46,521 nt of DNA from the NCBI GenBank assembly GCA_016868055.1, contig VGHX01000014.1, positions 1 to 46,521 on the forward strand, given 5' to 3'. This stretch comes from Betaproteobacteria bacterium (GTDB lineage Bacteria; Pseudomonadota; Gammaproteobacteria; Burkholderiales; Burkholderiaceae_D). The notes under the pieces are model-generated. The model worked only from the letters and a program-made list of their open reading frames with translations. It did no database searches and was not told the origin of the DNA. Positions 8,943-17,907 of this stretch are shown piece by piece (position 1 is the first letter of the stretch; every line of letters starts with the position of its first letter). Both the position numbers and the translations under genes were made by a program.

Positions 8943-9629
8943 GTGGCGCGCAAGCTGGTCTGGTTATTCGATCTCGATAACACGCTGCATAACGCTTCGT
9001 ACGCGATCTTCCCCGCTATAAATCAGAATATGAACGCGCTGATCGCGCGTGTACTGGCTGAGCAAGATTTGCCCTCGCACCCTGACGCGGTGAATGACAT
9101 ACGCGTCCGCTACTGGCAGCGCTATGGCGCCACATTGCTCGGCATGGTGCGACATCACGGTGTGCGTGCGTCTGATTTCTTGCGTGACGCGCACCAGTTC
9201 GACAACTTGTCCGACATGATCCGCGCGGAGCGAGGCCTCGGACGACTGCTACGTCGATTACCGGGTCGAAAAATCTTGCTGACCAATGCACCGCGCGCCT
9301 ATGCGCGCTCGGTACTGCGGCATCTGGGCTTGCACCGCCACTTTGTTGAGCATGTACCGATCGAGGCGATGCGCGTGCACCAGCAGTGGCGTCCAAAACC
9401 GTCCAAGCTATTGCTACATCGCGTACTACAACAACGCGGATTATCCGCCGCGCGCTGCGTGCTGGTCGAAGACTCGCTTGAAAACCTGAAGTCGGCTAAA
9501 TCTTTGGGTATGCGCACAGTGTGGTTCAGTGGTTTTTCACCCAGCTTTTTTTTCCGACCGGGGTATGCCGATGTCCAAGTAAAATCACTACATAAACTTC
9601 CGGCGTACCTCGCGCGATTGCGCCGTTAG
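8943..9629 (+). CDS. Pyrimidine 5'-nucleotidase (HAD superfamily)
   Basis: A 228-residue HAD phosphatase of the SDT1-like pyrimidine 5'-nucleotidase group. Motif I is FDLDNTLH with the nucleophile Asp at its start. Motif II is the Thr of LLTNAPRAY, and the motif III lysine is in RPKPSKLLL. Motif IV is CVLVEDSLENL. The GTG at 8943 is chosen because GAGG at 8933-8936 sits at proper spacing. The longer frame would need TTG at 8898, inside the argB downstream spacer. The argB-nucleotidase-slmA order is typical of Burkholderiales. The natural substrate is inferred only. Confidence 0.88.
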   Translation: MARKLVWLFDLDNTLHNASYAIFPAINQNMNALIARVLAEQDLPSHPDAVNDIRVRYWQRYGATLLGMVRHHGVRASDFLRDAHQFDNLSDMIRAERGLGRLLRRLPGRKILLTNAPRAYARSVLRHLGLHRHFVEHVPIEAMRVHQQWRPKPSKLLLHRVLQQRGLSAARCVLVEDSLENLKSAKSLGMRTVWFSGFSPSFFFRPGYADVQVKSLHKLPAYLARLRR

Positions 9630-9677
9630 CGATGCAGATTTCTCGGGCTGTTCCACCTTTGCCGGACTGACAAGATC

Positions 9678-10253
9678 ATGCCGAACTCCAAAACAGGCGA
9701 GCGGAAATTACAGATCCTGCAGGCACTCGCCCGCATGCTGGAAAGCCCTAAAGCGGAAAAGGTTACTACCGCCGCGCTTGCCGCCAAGCTGGATGTGTCT
9801 GAGGCGGCACTGTATCGGCACTTTGCCAGCAAGGCGCAGATGTACGAGGGCTTGATCGAATTTATCGAGACCTCGATCTTCACGCTGGTCAATAAGATCA
9901 CCCAAAGCGAGCACGACGGCCGGCATCAGGCTTTGTCGACGGCGCGCATGCTGCTCGAATTTTCCGAACAAAATCCGGGCATGACCAAGGTCATGATAGG
10001 CGATGCGCTGGTCAACGAAGACGAGCGCTTGCAGCGGCGCATGAATCAGTTTGTCGATCGCGTTGAGCTGGCGCTGCGGCAATCGTGGAAACTTGCGGCG
10101 ACGCAGGGCGGGCCCGCCGAAGACCAGGCCGCCGGGCGCGCTGCGTTGCTGATGGCTTTCGTGATCGGGCGCTGGCACCGCTACGCCAAGAGCGGTTTTC
10201 AGCTCAAGCCGACAGAGGGCGCGGCGCTGCAGCTCAGCTTGTTATCGGGGTGA
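9678..10253 (+). CDS. slmA: Nucleoid occlusion factor SlmA (TetR family)
   Basis: SlmA binds chromosomal sites and blocks FtsZ assembly over the nucleoid. The 191-residue protein has a TetR-type helix-turn-helix at about residues 30-52 (TTAALAAKLDVSEAALYRHF) and a helical C-terminal half with QNPGMTKVMIGDALVNEDERL, a segment typical of SlmA rather than generic TetR regulators. It is the last plus-strand gene here and converges on the MoeB-type gene. Confidence 0.92.
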   Translation: MPNSKTGERKLQILQALARMLESPKAEKVTTAALAAKLDVSEAALYRHFASKAQMYEGLIEFIETSIFTLVNKITQSEHDGRHQALSTARMLLEFSEQNPGMTKVMIGDALVNEDERLQRRMNQFVDRVELALRQSWKLAATQGGPAEDQAAGRAALLMAFVIGRWHRYAKSGFQLKPTEGAALQLSLLSG

Positions 10254-10288
10254 ATCGACATCCCGGCCTTTGCCGAGATGTTGGTCGA

Positions 10289-11044
10289 TTAGCGCGCCGT
10301 GTTGGCGCACACGGCGCAGTCCGGGCTCTTGGCGGTTCGCACACTGGTCCATTCCATTGAGCCCGCCTCCAGCATCAGTAAGCGGTTGGCCAGTGATTCG
10401 CCGATGCCCATCACGAGTTTCAGGGCTTCGGCAGCCTGTACCGTGCCGATAATACCGACCAGCGGCGCGAATACGCCCATGGTGGAGCACTGCACTTCTT
10501 CAAACACCTGATCAGCCGGAAAAAGGCACGCGTAGCAGGGATTTTCCGAGTTTCGCGGGTCGAACACCGCAACCTGCCCATCCATCCGTATCGCCGCGCC
10601 TGACACCAGCGGCACGCGCGCTTGCACACAGGCGCGGTTAATTGCGTGGCGCGTGCGAAAGTTATCGGTGCAGTCCAACACCACGCTAGCCTCAGCCACG
10701 AGTGACTGCAAACGCGTCTCATCCGCACGTTCTTGTAATGCGACTACATTCACCTCGGGGTTGATCTCGGCCAGCGTCTGCTTTCCGGATAGCGCTTTCG
10801 GCTGTCCGACACGTGCCGTGGTATGGAGAACCTGCCGCTGCAAATTTGTCAGATCGATCAGGTCATCATCGACCAGCGTGATGTTGCCGACACCAGCAGA
10901 CGCGAGATAGAGCGCCACCGGCGAGCCGAGACCGCCAGCGCCAATGATGAGCGCATGCGCGTTCAACAGTTTTTGTTGGCCCTCGATGCCGATCTCATCG
11001 AGCATGATGTGGCGCGAGTAGCGCAGCAGCTGTTGATCATCCAT
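10289..11044 (-). CDS. moeB: MoeB/ThiF-type adenylyltransferase (E1-like)
   Basis: An E1-like enzyme that adenylates the C-terminal glycine of a small sulfur-carrier protein, MoaD for molybdopterin or ThiS for thiazole. Starting at ATG 11044 gives 251 residues beginning MDDQQLLRYSRHIMLDEIG, the usual family N-terminus. The nucleotide-binding motif GAGGLGSPVALYLAS is near 38 and the conserved DLTNLQRQVLH near 67. The zinc ligand motif CYACLF is near 172 and the C-terminal CAVC completes the set. A TTG frame to 11074 is rejected because it runs into the terminator at 11061-11086. Sequence alone does not separate MoeB from ThiF. Confidence 0.9.
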   Translation of the reverse strand: MDDQQLLRYSRHIMLDEIGIEGQQKLLNAHALIIGAGGLGSPVALYLASAGVGNITLVDDDLIDLTNLQRQVLHTTARVGQPKALSGKQTLAEINPEVNVVALQERADETRLQSLVAEASVVLDCTDNFRTRHAINRACVQARVPLVSGAAIRMDGQVAVFDPRNSENPCYACLFPADQVFEEVQCSTMGVFAPLVGIIGTVQAAEALKLVMGIGESLANRLLMLEAGSMEWTSVRTAKSPDCAVCANTAR

Positions 11045-11060
11045 TACGAGATCTTGAATG

Positions 11061-11086
11061 AAAAACGGCCGCAATGCGTGCGGCCG
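11061..11086 (-). terminator. Rho-independent terminator after ctpA
   Basis: A perfect 8-bp stem CGGCCGCA (11066-11073) / TGCGGCCG (11079-11086) with a 5-nt loop is followed on the minus strand by five T residues (11065-11061). It lies between the ctpA stop and the moeB start. It should end the gpmA-envC-ctpA transcript, so moeB probably needs its own promoter or read-through. A second inverted pair, TCGGGTAG at 11098-11105 and CTACCCGA at 11124-11131, precedes it. Confidence 0.85.
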
Positions 11087-11142
11087 CTGTCGACGGGTCG
11101 GGTAGCGATGACATGCACGGCGACTACCCGATTGCCAAGGCG

Positions 11143-12561
11143 TTAGTCTTTTTTGCTATCCAGTTTGGCGGTTTTGGATGTCTGTACCGGCAAGCCTTTG
11201 AGGTGGTTGAGCGCTTGCGCCAACTGAAAATCTTCTTTGCTGCCAAACTCCAGCGGCTTGCGTTTTTTTTCCAGTGCAGATAAGCGCTTGGCTTCTTCCA
11301 GCTCGTCGACCACCGCCGCGCCTTTGTCGGCCTCTTTGTCTTTGTCGTTAGACAGATGTTTTTGCAGGTCCGCCTCGCGCAGACGCATGCCGTTCATGCC
11401 ATCGCCATCGGCGTACTCATCGACGAGCAGATCGGGCACGATACCCTTGGCCTGAATCGCACGGCCATTCGGGGTGTAGTAGCGCGCCGTGGTCAACTTG
11501 ACCGCAGTATCTGCAGATAACTGACGGATCGTTTGCACCGAGCCCTTGCCGAAGGTCTGCGTTCCCATGATCGCTGCGCGTTTGTAGTCTTGCAGCGCGC
11601 CGGCGACAATTTCCGAGGCGGACGCAGAGCCGGAGTTCACCAGCACCACCATCTTCACTTTCTTGACGCCCTCAGGCAGCCGAGCGAGCGGATCGGTACC
11701 GGCACGCGTGCCATAAAACTCGCGACGGGCGTAGTAGGTTGCTTTCGAGTCAGGCAGCTGTCCATTGGTCGAGACTACCGCCACATCTTTGGGCAAGAAA
11801 GCCGCCGAGACCCCAATCGCACCTGGCAAGACGCCACCTGGATCATTACGCAAGTCCAGCACCAGGCCTTTCATGCTAGGGTCTTGCTGGTACAGCTGAT
11901 TGATTTTTTTGGCGAGGTCTTCCACCGTAGGCTCTTGGAATTGCGAGACACGAATCCAGCCAAATCCCGGCTCGATGACCTTGCCCTTGACGCTCTGTAC
12001 CTTGATCTCCTGGCGCATGATGGTGATGAGCAAAGGCTTGTCTTCTTCTTTGCGCGCGACAGTAAGGGTGATCTTGGTGTTGGGCTCACCACGCATGCGC
12101 TTGACGGCCTCATCCAGCGTCATGCCTTTTACCGGCGTGCTATCCAGCCGCGTGATCAGATCACCGGCTTTCAGACCGGCTTTGTACGCAGGCGAGTCTT
12201 CGATCGGTGAGATGACTTTGACGTAGCCATCTTCCATACCGACTTCAATACCCAAGCCGACGAATTTGCCTTGTGTGCCTTCGCGCAGCTCTTTGAATGC
12301 TTTCTTATCAAGGAAGGCAGAGTGCGGGTCAAGCGACGACACCATGCCGGAAATGGCTTCGGTGAGCAGCTTTTTATCTTCGACCGGCTCGACGTAATCA
12401 GTCTTGATCAGTCCGAACACATCAGCCAGCGTGCGCAGCTCCTCGATAGGTAGTGGCGAGTTGGCGTTGCGCTGGGCCATTGCATCGAACTGCATCGAGC
12501 CGGCGATACCGGCGATCAGTCCGAGTCCCACTAACCCGATATTTTTTAATTTGCTGCCCAT
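11143..12561 (-). CDS. ctpA: C-terminal processing peptidase, S41 family
   Basis: A periplasmic serine protease of the CtpA/Prc type that trims envelope proteins and often cell-wall hydrolases. The 472-residue protein begins with a signal or anchor segment (residues 8-25, IGLVGLGLIAGIAG). A PDZ domain follows at about 95-180, with the substrate loop GKFVGLGIEVG. The S41 core has the catalytic Ser in VLVNSGSASASEIVAGAL near 325 and the general-base Lys in GTQTFGKGSVQ near 350. The C-terminal 70 residues are charged. It follows envC by 3 bp and is the last gene before the terminator. Confidence 0.93.
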   Translation of the reverse strand: MGSKLKNIGLVGLGLIAGIAGSMQFDAMAQRNANSPLPIEELRTLADVFGLIKTDYVEPVEDKKLLTEAISGMVSSLDPHSAFLDKKAFKELREGTQGKFVGLGIEVGMEDGYVKVISPIEDSPAYKAGLKAGDLITRLDSTPVKGMTLDEAVKRMRGEPNTKITLTVARKEEDKPLLITIMRQEIKVQSVKGKVIEPGFGWIRVSQFQEPTVEDLAKKINQLYQQDPSMKGLVLDLRNDPGGVLPGAIGVSAAFLPKDVAVVSTNGQLPDSKATYYARREFYGTRAGTDPLARLPEGVKKVKMVVLVNSGSASASEIVAGALQDYKRAAIMGTQTFGKGSVQTIRQLSADTAVKLTTARYYTPNGRAIQAKGIVPDLLVDEYADGDGMNGMRLREADLQKHLSNDKDKEADKGAAVVDELEEAKRLSALEKKRKPLEFGSKEDFQLAQALNHLKGLPVQTSKTAKLDSKKD

Positions 12562-12564
12562 GTC

Positions 12565-13926
12565 TCACCTGTTGAGCCAAGCGAGCGGATCGATTGCCCG
12601 CCCTTGGTGCCTGAGCTCGAAGTATAAACCTGAATGTTCATTGCCGCCGCTGTTACCCACAGTCGCAATGACCTCACCCGCCTTAATTCGATCGCCCGGT
12701 CGCTTTAGCAGCGACTGGTTGTTGCCATAGATGCTCAGATACTGGCCACCATGATCGACAATCATCAGGTTGCCGAAGCCACGCATCCAGTCGGCAAAAA
12801 CCACCTCGCCGGCACCCGCGGCGCGTACCTCGCTGCCCTCGACGGCTTTGATGAAAATACCCTTCCAGCTTGGTCCATCAGCGCGCTTCGCGCCAAAGCT
12901 TGCTGCTAATTCGCCTTTGACCGGCAGCTTGCCTTTGCCGCGCAATGCAGCAAAAGCGTTGCCATCTGGCGGCGGTGGCGGTTCGGGCGCTACGTCGGCA
13001 GGTCGATCGGCTGGTTTGGCGGGCGCCGCCGGCTTGTTGGCGGCACCCGCGCGGGCCTTGTCGTCTGCGCGCGATTTATCTGCCAGCGCTTTTTCTCGTT
13101 CAGCTGCTGCTGCCTTCGCACGTGCGCGACGTCGTGCCTCTTCCTCTTCGACTTTTCTTTGCTGCGCGATCACCATCGCCAAGCGATCGACCAGCGCAGA
13201 CAGGCGCGCCTCATCACGTGAAAGATTGCCGGCTTGCTTACGTTGTGCGGACAGTTTGTCCGAGAGCTTTAGCACCAGCGCCTTGCGTTTACTTTTCTCT
13301 TTTTCGAGAACGGCTTTTTGCTCGCGCTGCTCGGCCGCGATATCGTCCAAGGCAGCGCGAGCCTCCTCGGCATCGGATTTATTGGTCTCCACAGCGGCGA
13401 TATCTTGTTGAAGTTTTTCAATCGCCTTGATCTGTTCGGCCGTGACATAGCCGAGATACCGCAGCTCGCGCGCGATGCGATTCGGGTTATCTCCTGACAG
13501 CAGCAAACGCAAACGATCCTCTTGCCCGGCTCGGTACTGCTCGCGCAGCATCTTCTCCAACCGCTTGCGCTGCTGCGCTACCGCTAACTCCAATTGCTGC
13601 AGGTCTTGCGACAGCGCTTGCAACTGCTGCTGTGTGCGCTGCTGCTCTGCAGCTAATTCGCGCAACTTGCGGTTGGCATTCGAAATCGCTTTCTCTGATG
13701 AGGCGAGCGCGTCAGCGGCGTGGCCATGCGCTTGCTCAGTGTTGGCGATATCCGCCTTGAGACCGTCGAGCTTGCGGCGGAGTTCCGTGCGCTCTTGCTC
13801 GGCTTGCTGCTTCTGGCGCGTGCGCTCGACTGATTTTGGCTCGGCCGCCAATACCTCGAGTAGGCCGAGACAAGAGAGCGCAAGCGCCGTGATGAGGATG
13901 GCTAGCAGGCGACGAGCCGTTGGCAT
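12565..13926 (-). CDS. envC: EnvC-like murein hydrolase activator (degenerate M23/LytM domain)
   Basis: A 453-residue secreted protein: signal peptide at 1-27, long coiled coil at about 30-260, an Ala/Lys/Pro-rich linker, and a C-terminal LytM/M23 domain from about 335. The catalytic zinc ligands of active M23 peptidases are not evident. The usual H-x3-D position reads as a WKGIFIKA segment and the H-x-H position as YFELRHQG, so it is probably non-enzymatic. EnvC activates the amidases AmiA and AmiB at the septum, and the coiled-coil plus inactive LytM layout fits that. It sits 5 bp after gpmA and 3 bp before ctpA, an arrangement conserved in betaproteobacteria. Confidence 0.9.
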   Translation of the reverse strand: MPTARRLLAILITALALSCLGLLEVLAAEPKSVERTRQKQQAEQERTELRRKLDGLKADIANTEQAHGHAADALASSEKAISNANRKLRELAAEQQRTQQQLQALSQDLQQLELAVAQQRKRLEKMLREQYRAGQEDRLRLLLSGDNPNRIARELRYLGYVTAEQIKAIEKLQQDIAAVETNKSDAEEARAALDDIAAEQREQKAVLEKEKSKRKALVLKLSDKLSAQRKQAGNLSRDEARLSALVDRLAMVIAQQRKVEEEEARRRARAKAAAAEREKALADKSRADDKARAGAANKPAAPAKPADRPADVAPEPPPPPDGNAFAALRGKGKLPVKGELAASFGAKRADGPSWKGIFIKAVEGSEVRAAGAGEVVFADWMRGFGNLMIVDHGGQYLSIYGNNQSLLKRPGDRIKAGEVIATVGNSGGNEHSGLYFELRHQGRAIDPLAWLNR

Positions 13927-13931
13927 CGGGA

Positions 13932-14678
13932 CTAGCTGGTCCGGCCCTGTTGCGTGATGGTGTTGATGGCGGCCTCGATCGCGGCGGCGTCACCCAGGTA
14001 GTAGCTACGAATCGGGTTCATCTCTGCGTCGAGCTCATACACCAGGGGTTGCGCGTTGGGGATGTTGAGCTTGACGATGTCCGCGTCGCTGATTTGGTCC
14101 AAGTGCTTGATCAGGCCGCGCAAGCTGTTGCCGTGCGCGCAGATCAGTATCTGCCGGCCTGAGCGCATCGCTGGCACGATGACATTGTTCCAGTAGGGCA
14201 GTACTCTCGCCACCGTGTCTTTCAGGCACTCTGTCAGCGGTATCTCGTCGCGGCTGAGGTCAGTGTAGCGCGGGTTATCGAAGGGTGCGCGCGGGTCGCT
14301 CGGTTCAAGTGCCATAGGCGGTATGTCGTAGCTGCGGCGCCAGAGCATCACCTGGGCCTCACCGTATTTTGCGGCGGTGTCGGCCTTGTTCAGTCCTTCC
14401 AGGGCGCCGTAGTGACGCTCGTTCAGGCGCCAGTGATGAACCACTGGCAGCCAGGTCAAATCCATGGTCTCCAGCGTCAGCCATAGCGTGCGGATGGCGC
14501 GCTTCAGCACGGAGGTGTAGGTCATATCGAAGCTAAAACCGGCGTCGATCAGCAGTCGCCCGGCTTCCCGGGCCTGTGCCTCGCCTTTGTTGGTCAGATC
14601 GATATCGGCCCAGCCGGTAAAACGATTTTCGCGGTTCCACACGGACTCGCCGTGGCGCATAAAGACAATTTTGTACAT
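13932..14678 (-). CDS. gpmA: 2,3-bisphosphoglycerate-dependent phosphoglycerate mutase
   Basis: GpmA interconverts 3- and 2-phosphoglycerate in glycolysis and gluconeogenesis. The 248-residue protein carries the phospho-histidine motif MRHGESVWN (His9) and [15 protein letters not shown]. The family segments [12 protein letters not shown] and [10 protein letters not shown] and the second catalytic histidine region [14 protein letters not shown] are also present. It heads the gpmA-envC-ctpA operon and is preceded by a well-formed minus-strand promoter. Confidence 0.97.
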   Translation of the reverse strand: MYKIVFMRHGESVWNRENRFTGWADIDLTNKGEAQAREAGRLLIDAGFSFDMTYTSVLKRAIRTLWLTLETMDLTWLPVVHHWRLNERHYGALEGLNKADTAAKYGEAQVMLWRRSYDIPPMALEPSDPRAPFDNPRYTDLSRDEIPLTECLKDTVARVLPYWNNVIVPAMRSGRQILICAHGNSLRGLIKHLDQISDADIVKLNIPNAQPLVYELDAEMNPIRSYYLGDAAAIEAAINTITQQGRTS

Positions 14679-14752
14679 GGAGCGGGTGCAGCGGGGGCAG
14701 GGTTGGGGCCTTGGGAAGGTTGGTGACTGGTTGACACGTGCAACTTCGTGCA

Positions 14753-14773
14753 GCGCATTATTTTATAATGCGC
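14753..14773. promoter_or_regulatory. Palindrome in the gpmA/rhodanese divergent region
   Basis: GCGCATTAT (14753-14761) and ATAATGCGC (14765-14773) form a perfect 9-bp inverted repeat around TTT. It contains TATAAA on the minus strand and TATAAT (14764-14769) on the plus strand, so one protein bound here could control both divergent transcripts. No regulator is identifiable from sequence. Confidence 0.45.
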
Positions 14774-14790
14774 GGGTAGTTACCAACCAA
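14762..14790 (-). promoter_or_regulatory. Promoter for gpmA-envC-ctpA
   Basis: Read on the minus strand, TTGGTT (plus 14785-14790) is followed after 17 bp by TATAAA (plus 14762-14767). Transcription would start near 14755, about 77 nt before the gpmA ATG. The -10 box lies inside the palindrome at 14753-14773. Confidence 0.55.
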
Positions 14791-14800
14791 TTTCTATGCC

Positions 14801-15196
14801 GTGACATTCTTGATCGACAACATCGCACTGATTCTGATCGCATTGATCTCCGGCGGCGCCTTGATCTGGCCGCTGCTGTTTCGTGCCAAGAACACGCTCT
14901 CCACGTTGCAAGCAACGCAGCTGCTGAATCAGGGCAAGGTAACGATTCTCGACCTGCGCTCGAATGACGAGTTCAAGGGCGGGCACCTGCAGCAGTCGAA
15001 GAATATTCCGCTCGACCAGTTAGGCCCGCGCGCCAGCGAAATCGATAAGCAGCATCCAGTACTGCTGGTCTGTGGCGTTGGTACTCGCGCAGCGCGCGGC
15101 GCGTCGGTGCTGCAGCGGGCCGGCTTCGACAAGGTGTATGTGCTCGACGGCGGTTTCAACGAATGGCGCTCGCAAGGGCTGCCAACAGCGAAGTAA
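14801..15196 (+). CDS. Membrane-anchored rhodanese-like protein
   Basis: A 131-residue protein with one N-terminal membrane segment (residues 6-26) followed by a single rhodanese domain. The active-site cysteine is in LLVCGVGTRAARGA near residue 90, and the domain closes with YVLDGGFNEWRSQGLP. Rhodanese domains move sulfane sulfur, but the acceptor here is unknown. The start is GTG at 14801, because the nearby ATG at 14796 reaches a stop after two codons. It heads the rhodanese-grxC-secB-gpsA run found in many Burkholderiales. Confidence 0.88.
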   Translation: MTFLIDNIALILIALISGGALIWPLLFRAKNTLSTLQATQLLNQGKVTILDLRSNDEFKGGHLQQSKNIPLDQLGPRASEIDKQHPVLLVCGVGTRAARGASVLQRAGFDKVYVLDGGFNEWRSQGLPTAK

Positions 15197-15221
15197 CATC
15201 CAACCAAGGGGCAACGGCGAG

Positions 15222-15482
15222 ATGGGCGCGAAGGTCAAGATGTACACCACCGGTGTTTGTCCCTACTGCAACATGGCAGAGCGCTTGTTGCAGTCGAAGG
15301 GGGTGGCCGAGATTGAAGAAATCCGCGTCGACCTTGAACCGGAGCAACGGGTCGCGATGATGGAGATGACGGGGCGGCGCACCGTGCCGCAGATTTATAT
15401 CGGTGACACCCATGTCGGTGGCTTCGATGATTTGTCTGCGCTCGATCGCGCCGGTGGTCTCGAGCCTTTGCTGCGCGGCTGA
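15222..15482 (+). CDS. grxC: Glutaredoxin 3
   Basis: An 86-residue dithiol glutaredoxin that reduces disulfides with glutathione. The active site CPYC is at residues 14-17 (YTTGVCPYCNMAE). The glutathione-binding TVPQIYIGDTHVGGFDDL segment lies near 50-67. ATG 15222 starts the protein at MGAKVKMYTT, the usual N-terminus. It follows the rhodanese gene by 25 bp. Confidence 0.95.
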   Translation: MGAKVKMYTTGVCPYCNMAERLLQSKGVAEIEEIRVDLEPEQRVAMMEMTGRRTVPQIYIGDTHVGGFDDLSALDRAGGLEPLLRG

Positions 15483-15685
15483 TACCCGGCATCAGATCTT
15501 GACCCGTCAGTTCAGCGTTTACCTTGTCACTCGCCGACCACACAAGCCTCGAGCGCGCGCATACATCCGGCTGTGAACCGCCACCGTGATGACGTACCAT
15601 GCCCCACCAACAGCGCTGATCTTAACTAACCTCGCACCACCCCTAAGACGTAATCCTTCACGTAAACACCCAACGAAAGCGACAC

Positions 15686-16153
15686 ATGTCAGATCAACTT
15701 TCTCAAGAGCTGCAAGCCAGTTTCAATATTCAACGTATTTATCTCAAAGACATGTCGCTGGAGCAGCCGAATTCGCCGGCGATTTTTCTTGAACAAGATG
15801 GGCCAAGCATTGAAGTCCAGATCGACGTCGGCAATCAAAAGCTGGCTGATGATATTTACGAGGCGACAGTGACTGTCACGATCACCGCCAAGATTCGCGA
15901 CAAAATCGCTTTTCTTGTCGAGGGCAAGCAAGGCGGCATTTTTGAGTTGCGCAATATCCCCGAGGATCAGCTTGAGCCGTTGCTGGGTATCGCCTGCCCT
16001 AACATCCTCTACCCTTACCTGCGCGCCAATATCGCCGACATGGTGACGCGCGGCGGTTTCCCGCCGATCCACCTCACCGAGATCAACTTCGAGGTGTTTT
16101 ACCAGCAGCGCAAGCAAGTGCTGGCGCAAGCTGCCACAACGCCGGTGCAGTAA
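15686..16153 (+). CDS. secB: Protein-export chaperone SecB
   Basis: SecB keeps secretory precursors unfolded and passes them to SecA. The 155-residue protein has the family start with [14 protein letters not shown], the conserved [10 protein letters not shown] strand near 70, and the motif [23 protein letters not shown] near 108-130. The C-terminal tail is short and acidic residues are few. The 203 bp separating it from grxC could hold a promoter, though no clean -35/-10 pair was found. Confidence 0.96.
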   Translation: MSDQLSQELQASFNIQRIYLKDMSLEQPNSPAIFLEQDGPSIEVQIDVGNQKLADDIYEATVTVTITAKIRDKIAFLVEGKQGGIFELRNIPEDQLEPLLGIACPNILYPYLRANIADMVTRGGFPPIHLTEINFEVFYQQRKQVLAQAATTPVQ

Positions 16154-16157
16154 GCAC

Positions 16158-16610
16158 ATGCGTCGATTGTGCGTTGTGTTCACGATGCTCGTGGTGGGTG
16201 TATTGCCCGCCGCGAGTGTCTCGGCAGCGAGTGAGTTCAAGTCGATCGGCCCGGGGCCGGCGGTGATGTTTGACACGCCCAGTGCCAAAGGCCGCAAGCT
16301 GTTCGCCGCGCCCGCTGGTATGCCGGTCGAGATCATCATCAACAATGGCGATTGGAGCCGAGTACGCGACGCAGCAGGCGATCTTGCTTGGGTCGAGAAC
16401 AAGTCATTGTCGAGCAAGCGCATGCTGCTGGTCGAGTCGGCGCAGGCCATCGTTCGCAGCAGCGCTGACGAAAAAGCCGCCGTCGTATTCACTGCGAACA
16501 AGGGCGTGCTGCTCGAGTTGGCCGAGCCAGTGGCGTCAAGCTGGCTCAAGGTACGGCACCGCGACGGTGATATTGGCTACGCCAAAGCCAGCGACGTCTG
16601 GGGCGAATGA
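16158..16610 (+). CDS. Secreted SH3-domain protein
   Basis: A 150-residue protein with a signal peptide (residues 1-23, cleavage near SVSA-AS) and two bacterial SH3-like repeats. The first covers about 30-75, with [21 protein letters not shown], and the second about 80-150, with [23 protein letters not shown]. Such domains often bind peptidoglycan. The gene sits 4 bp after secB and overlaps the gpsA start by 4 bp, so it is in the same operon. Its role is not known. Confidence 0.85.
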   Translation: MRRLCVVFTMLVVGVLPAASVSAASEFKSIGPGPAVMFDTPSAKGRKLFAAPAGMPVEIIINNGDWSRVRDAAGDLAWVENKSLSSKRMLLVESAQAIVRSSADEKAAVVFTANKGVLLELAEPVASSWLKVRHRDGDIGYAKASDVWGE

Positions 16611-17596
16611 ATATCGCAATACTCGGTGCAGGCGCATGGGGAACAGCGCTTGCGACCGCGCTGGCGTCGCGTCAATCGGTGTTGCTGTGGGCCCGCAGTC
16701 CTGCGCAGTGCGATGCGCTGTCCGCTACTCGCAATAATGCGCACTACCTGCCTGGAATCACGCTCGACCCAGCGCTCACATTCACTAGCCAACTTTCTGC
16801 AGCAGTAGCGCATGCCCGCAACGGGCTGCTGATTATTGCCACGCCAATTGCCGGCCTGCGTTCTGTATTGAGCGCCGTAACGAAGGAGTTGCCTGATAAC
16901 GTGGTCTGGCTGTGCAAAGGATTTGAGCAAGAGACCGCAATGCTGCCGCACCAGGTCGTGCAACAAGTATGCGGTGAAAATTTACCTCTTGGTGCACTAT
17001 CAGGCCCTTCCTTTGCGCTCGAAGTCGCACAAGGCTTGCCTTGTGCTTTGACCATAGCGTCGCCCAATGCCACCCTGCGCAGCAGGGTAGTCGCGGCGGT
17101 GCACGGCGCGCATTTGCGTGTTTACACCACCGACGACTTGATTGGTGTTGAAGTAGGCGGCGCATTGAAAAACATCTTGGCTATTGCCACCGGCATTGCC
17201 GATGGTTTGGACATGGGGTTGAATGCGCGCGCAGCACTCATCACCCGCGGCCTGGCTGAAATCACGCGGCTCGGTACGACCCTGGGTGGCCGTGCCGAAA
17301 CGTTCATGGGTCTGACGGGTATGGGTGATCTGATTCTCACCTGCACCGGTGATTTGTCGCGTAATCGTCAGGTGGGATTAGGCCTCGCTGCCGGCAAATC
17401 GCTTGACGATGTTACCACTGAGTTGGGTCATGTCGCGGAAGGCGTGCGCTGCGTGCAGGCAGTTCGTAAGCTGGCTGCGACCCATGGCGTGGTCATGCCC
17501 ATCGTAGATTCGGTCGCGCGCGTGTTATTCGAGCGAGTCACGCCACAGCAAGCGATTCATGATTTATTGGCACGCGAGGCGCGCGGCGGAGTATGA
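16607..17596 (+). CDS. gpsA: Glycerol-3-phosphate dehydrogenase [NAD(P)+]
   Basis: GpsA reduces dihydroxyacetone phosphate to glycerol-3-phosphate for phospholipid synthesis. The 329-residue protein opens with the Rossmann motif [12 protein letters not shown]. It has [15 protein letters not shown] near 130 and the catalytic lysine region [20 protein letters not shown] near 190. [14 protein letters not shown] near 240 is also diagnostic. The ATG overlaps the preceding SH3 gene. Confidence 0.96.
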   Translation: MNIAILGAGAWGTALATALASRQSVLLWARSPAQCDALSATRNNAHYLPGITLDPALTFTSQLSAAVAHARNGLLIIATPIAGLRSVLSAVTKELPDNVVWLCKGFEQETAMLPHQVVQQVCGENLPLGALSGPSFALEVAQGLPCALTIASPNATLRSRVVAAVHGAHLRVYTTDDLIGVEVGGALKNILAIATGIADGLDMGLNARAALITRGLAEITRLGTTLGGRAETFMGLTGMGDLILTCTGDLSRNRQVGLGLAAGKSLDDVTTELGHVAEGVRCVQAVRKLAATHGVVMPIVDSVARVLFERVTPQQAIHDLLAREARGGV

Positions 17597-17638
17597 GCTG
17601 CAATTAGTCGGCGTGCTTTTTCTGCGCTCGGGTAATGA

Positions 17639-17842
17639 TTACTCGTCTTTATTGTTTTGCAGTAAAAGCCGGATCAGATCGCGTTTTTTGGCTTGTCGAT
17701 TAGCCGCATTGGTTTTGCGGTGAGGCCCGGCAGCGCGCTGTTTGGCGGCGACCGCGATCGGATTGCGCGGCTTCAATGCGCGCTGTGAGGGCTCAATACG
17801 AAATGACAGCTTTTGTCGCTGGCTGATTGATTTGCGTGCCAT
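17639..17842 (-). CDS. Small basic hypothetical protein
   Basis: A 67-residue, strongly basic frame rich in Arg, Lys and Gln. The central part, RNPIAVAAKQRAAGPHRKTNAANRQAKKRD, resembles small basic proteins commonly annotated in Burkholderiales. I do not recognise a function, and nucleic-acid binding would be only a guess from charge. It lies alone between the converging gpsA and the start of the hslU 3' region. No strong ribosome-binding site precedes the ATG. Confidence 0.55.
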   Translation of the reverse strand: MARKSISQRQKLSFRIEPSQRALKPRNPIAVAAKQRAAGPHRKTNAANRQAKKRDLIRLLLQNNKDE

Positions 17843-17907
17843 TCTATTTAGGTGATAAGCGTCACAATTGAGTCAACCAGACCGATGAAGCGATGCCAGC
17901 TCGGCCG

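Noticed and set aside
11533-12210. 225-codon plus-strand frame opposite ctpA
   Set aside because: Antisense shadow of an unambiguous S41 peptidase, with composition unlike real proteins here.
14731-14769. TTGACA at 14731 with TATAAT at 14764 as one sigma-70 promoter
   Set aside because: The spacing is 27 bp, too long for a functional pair. The TATAAT may still serve with another -35.
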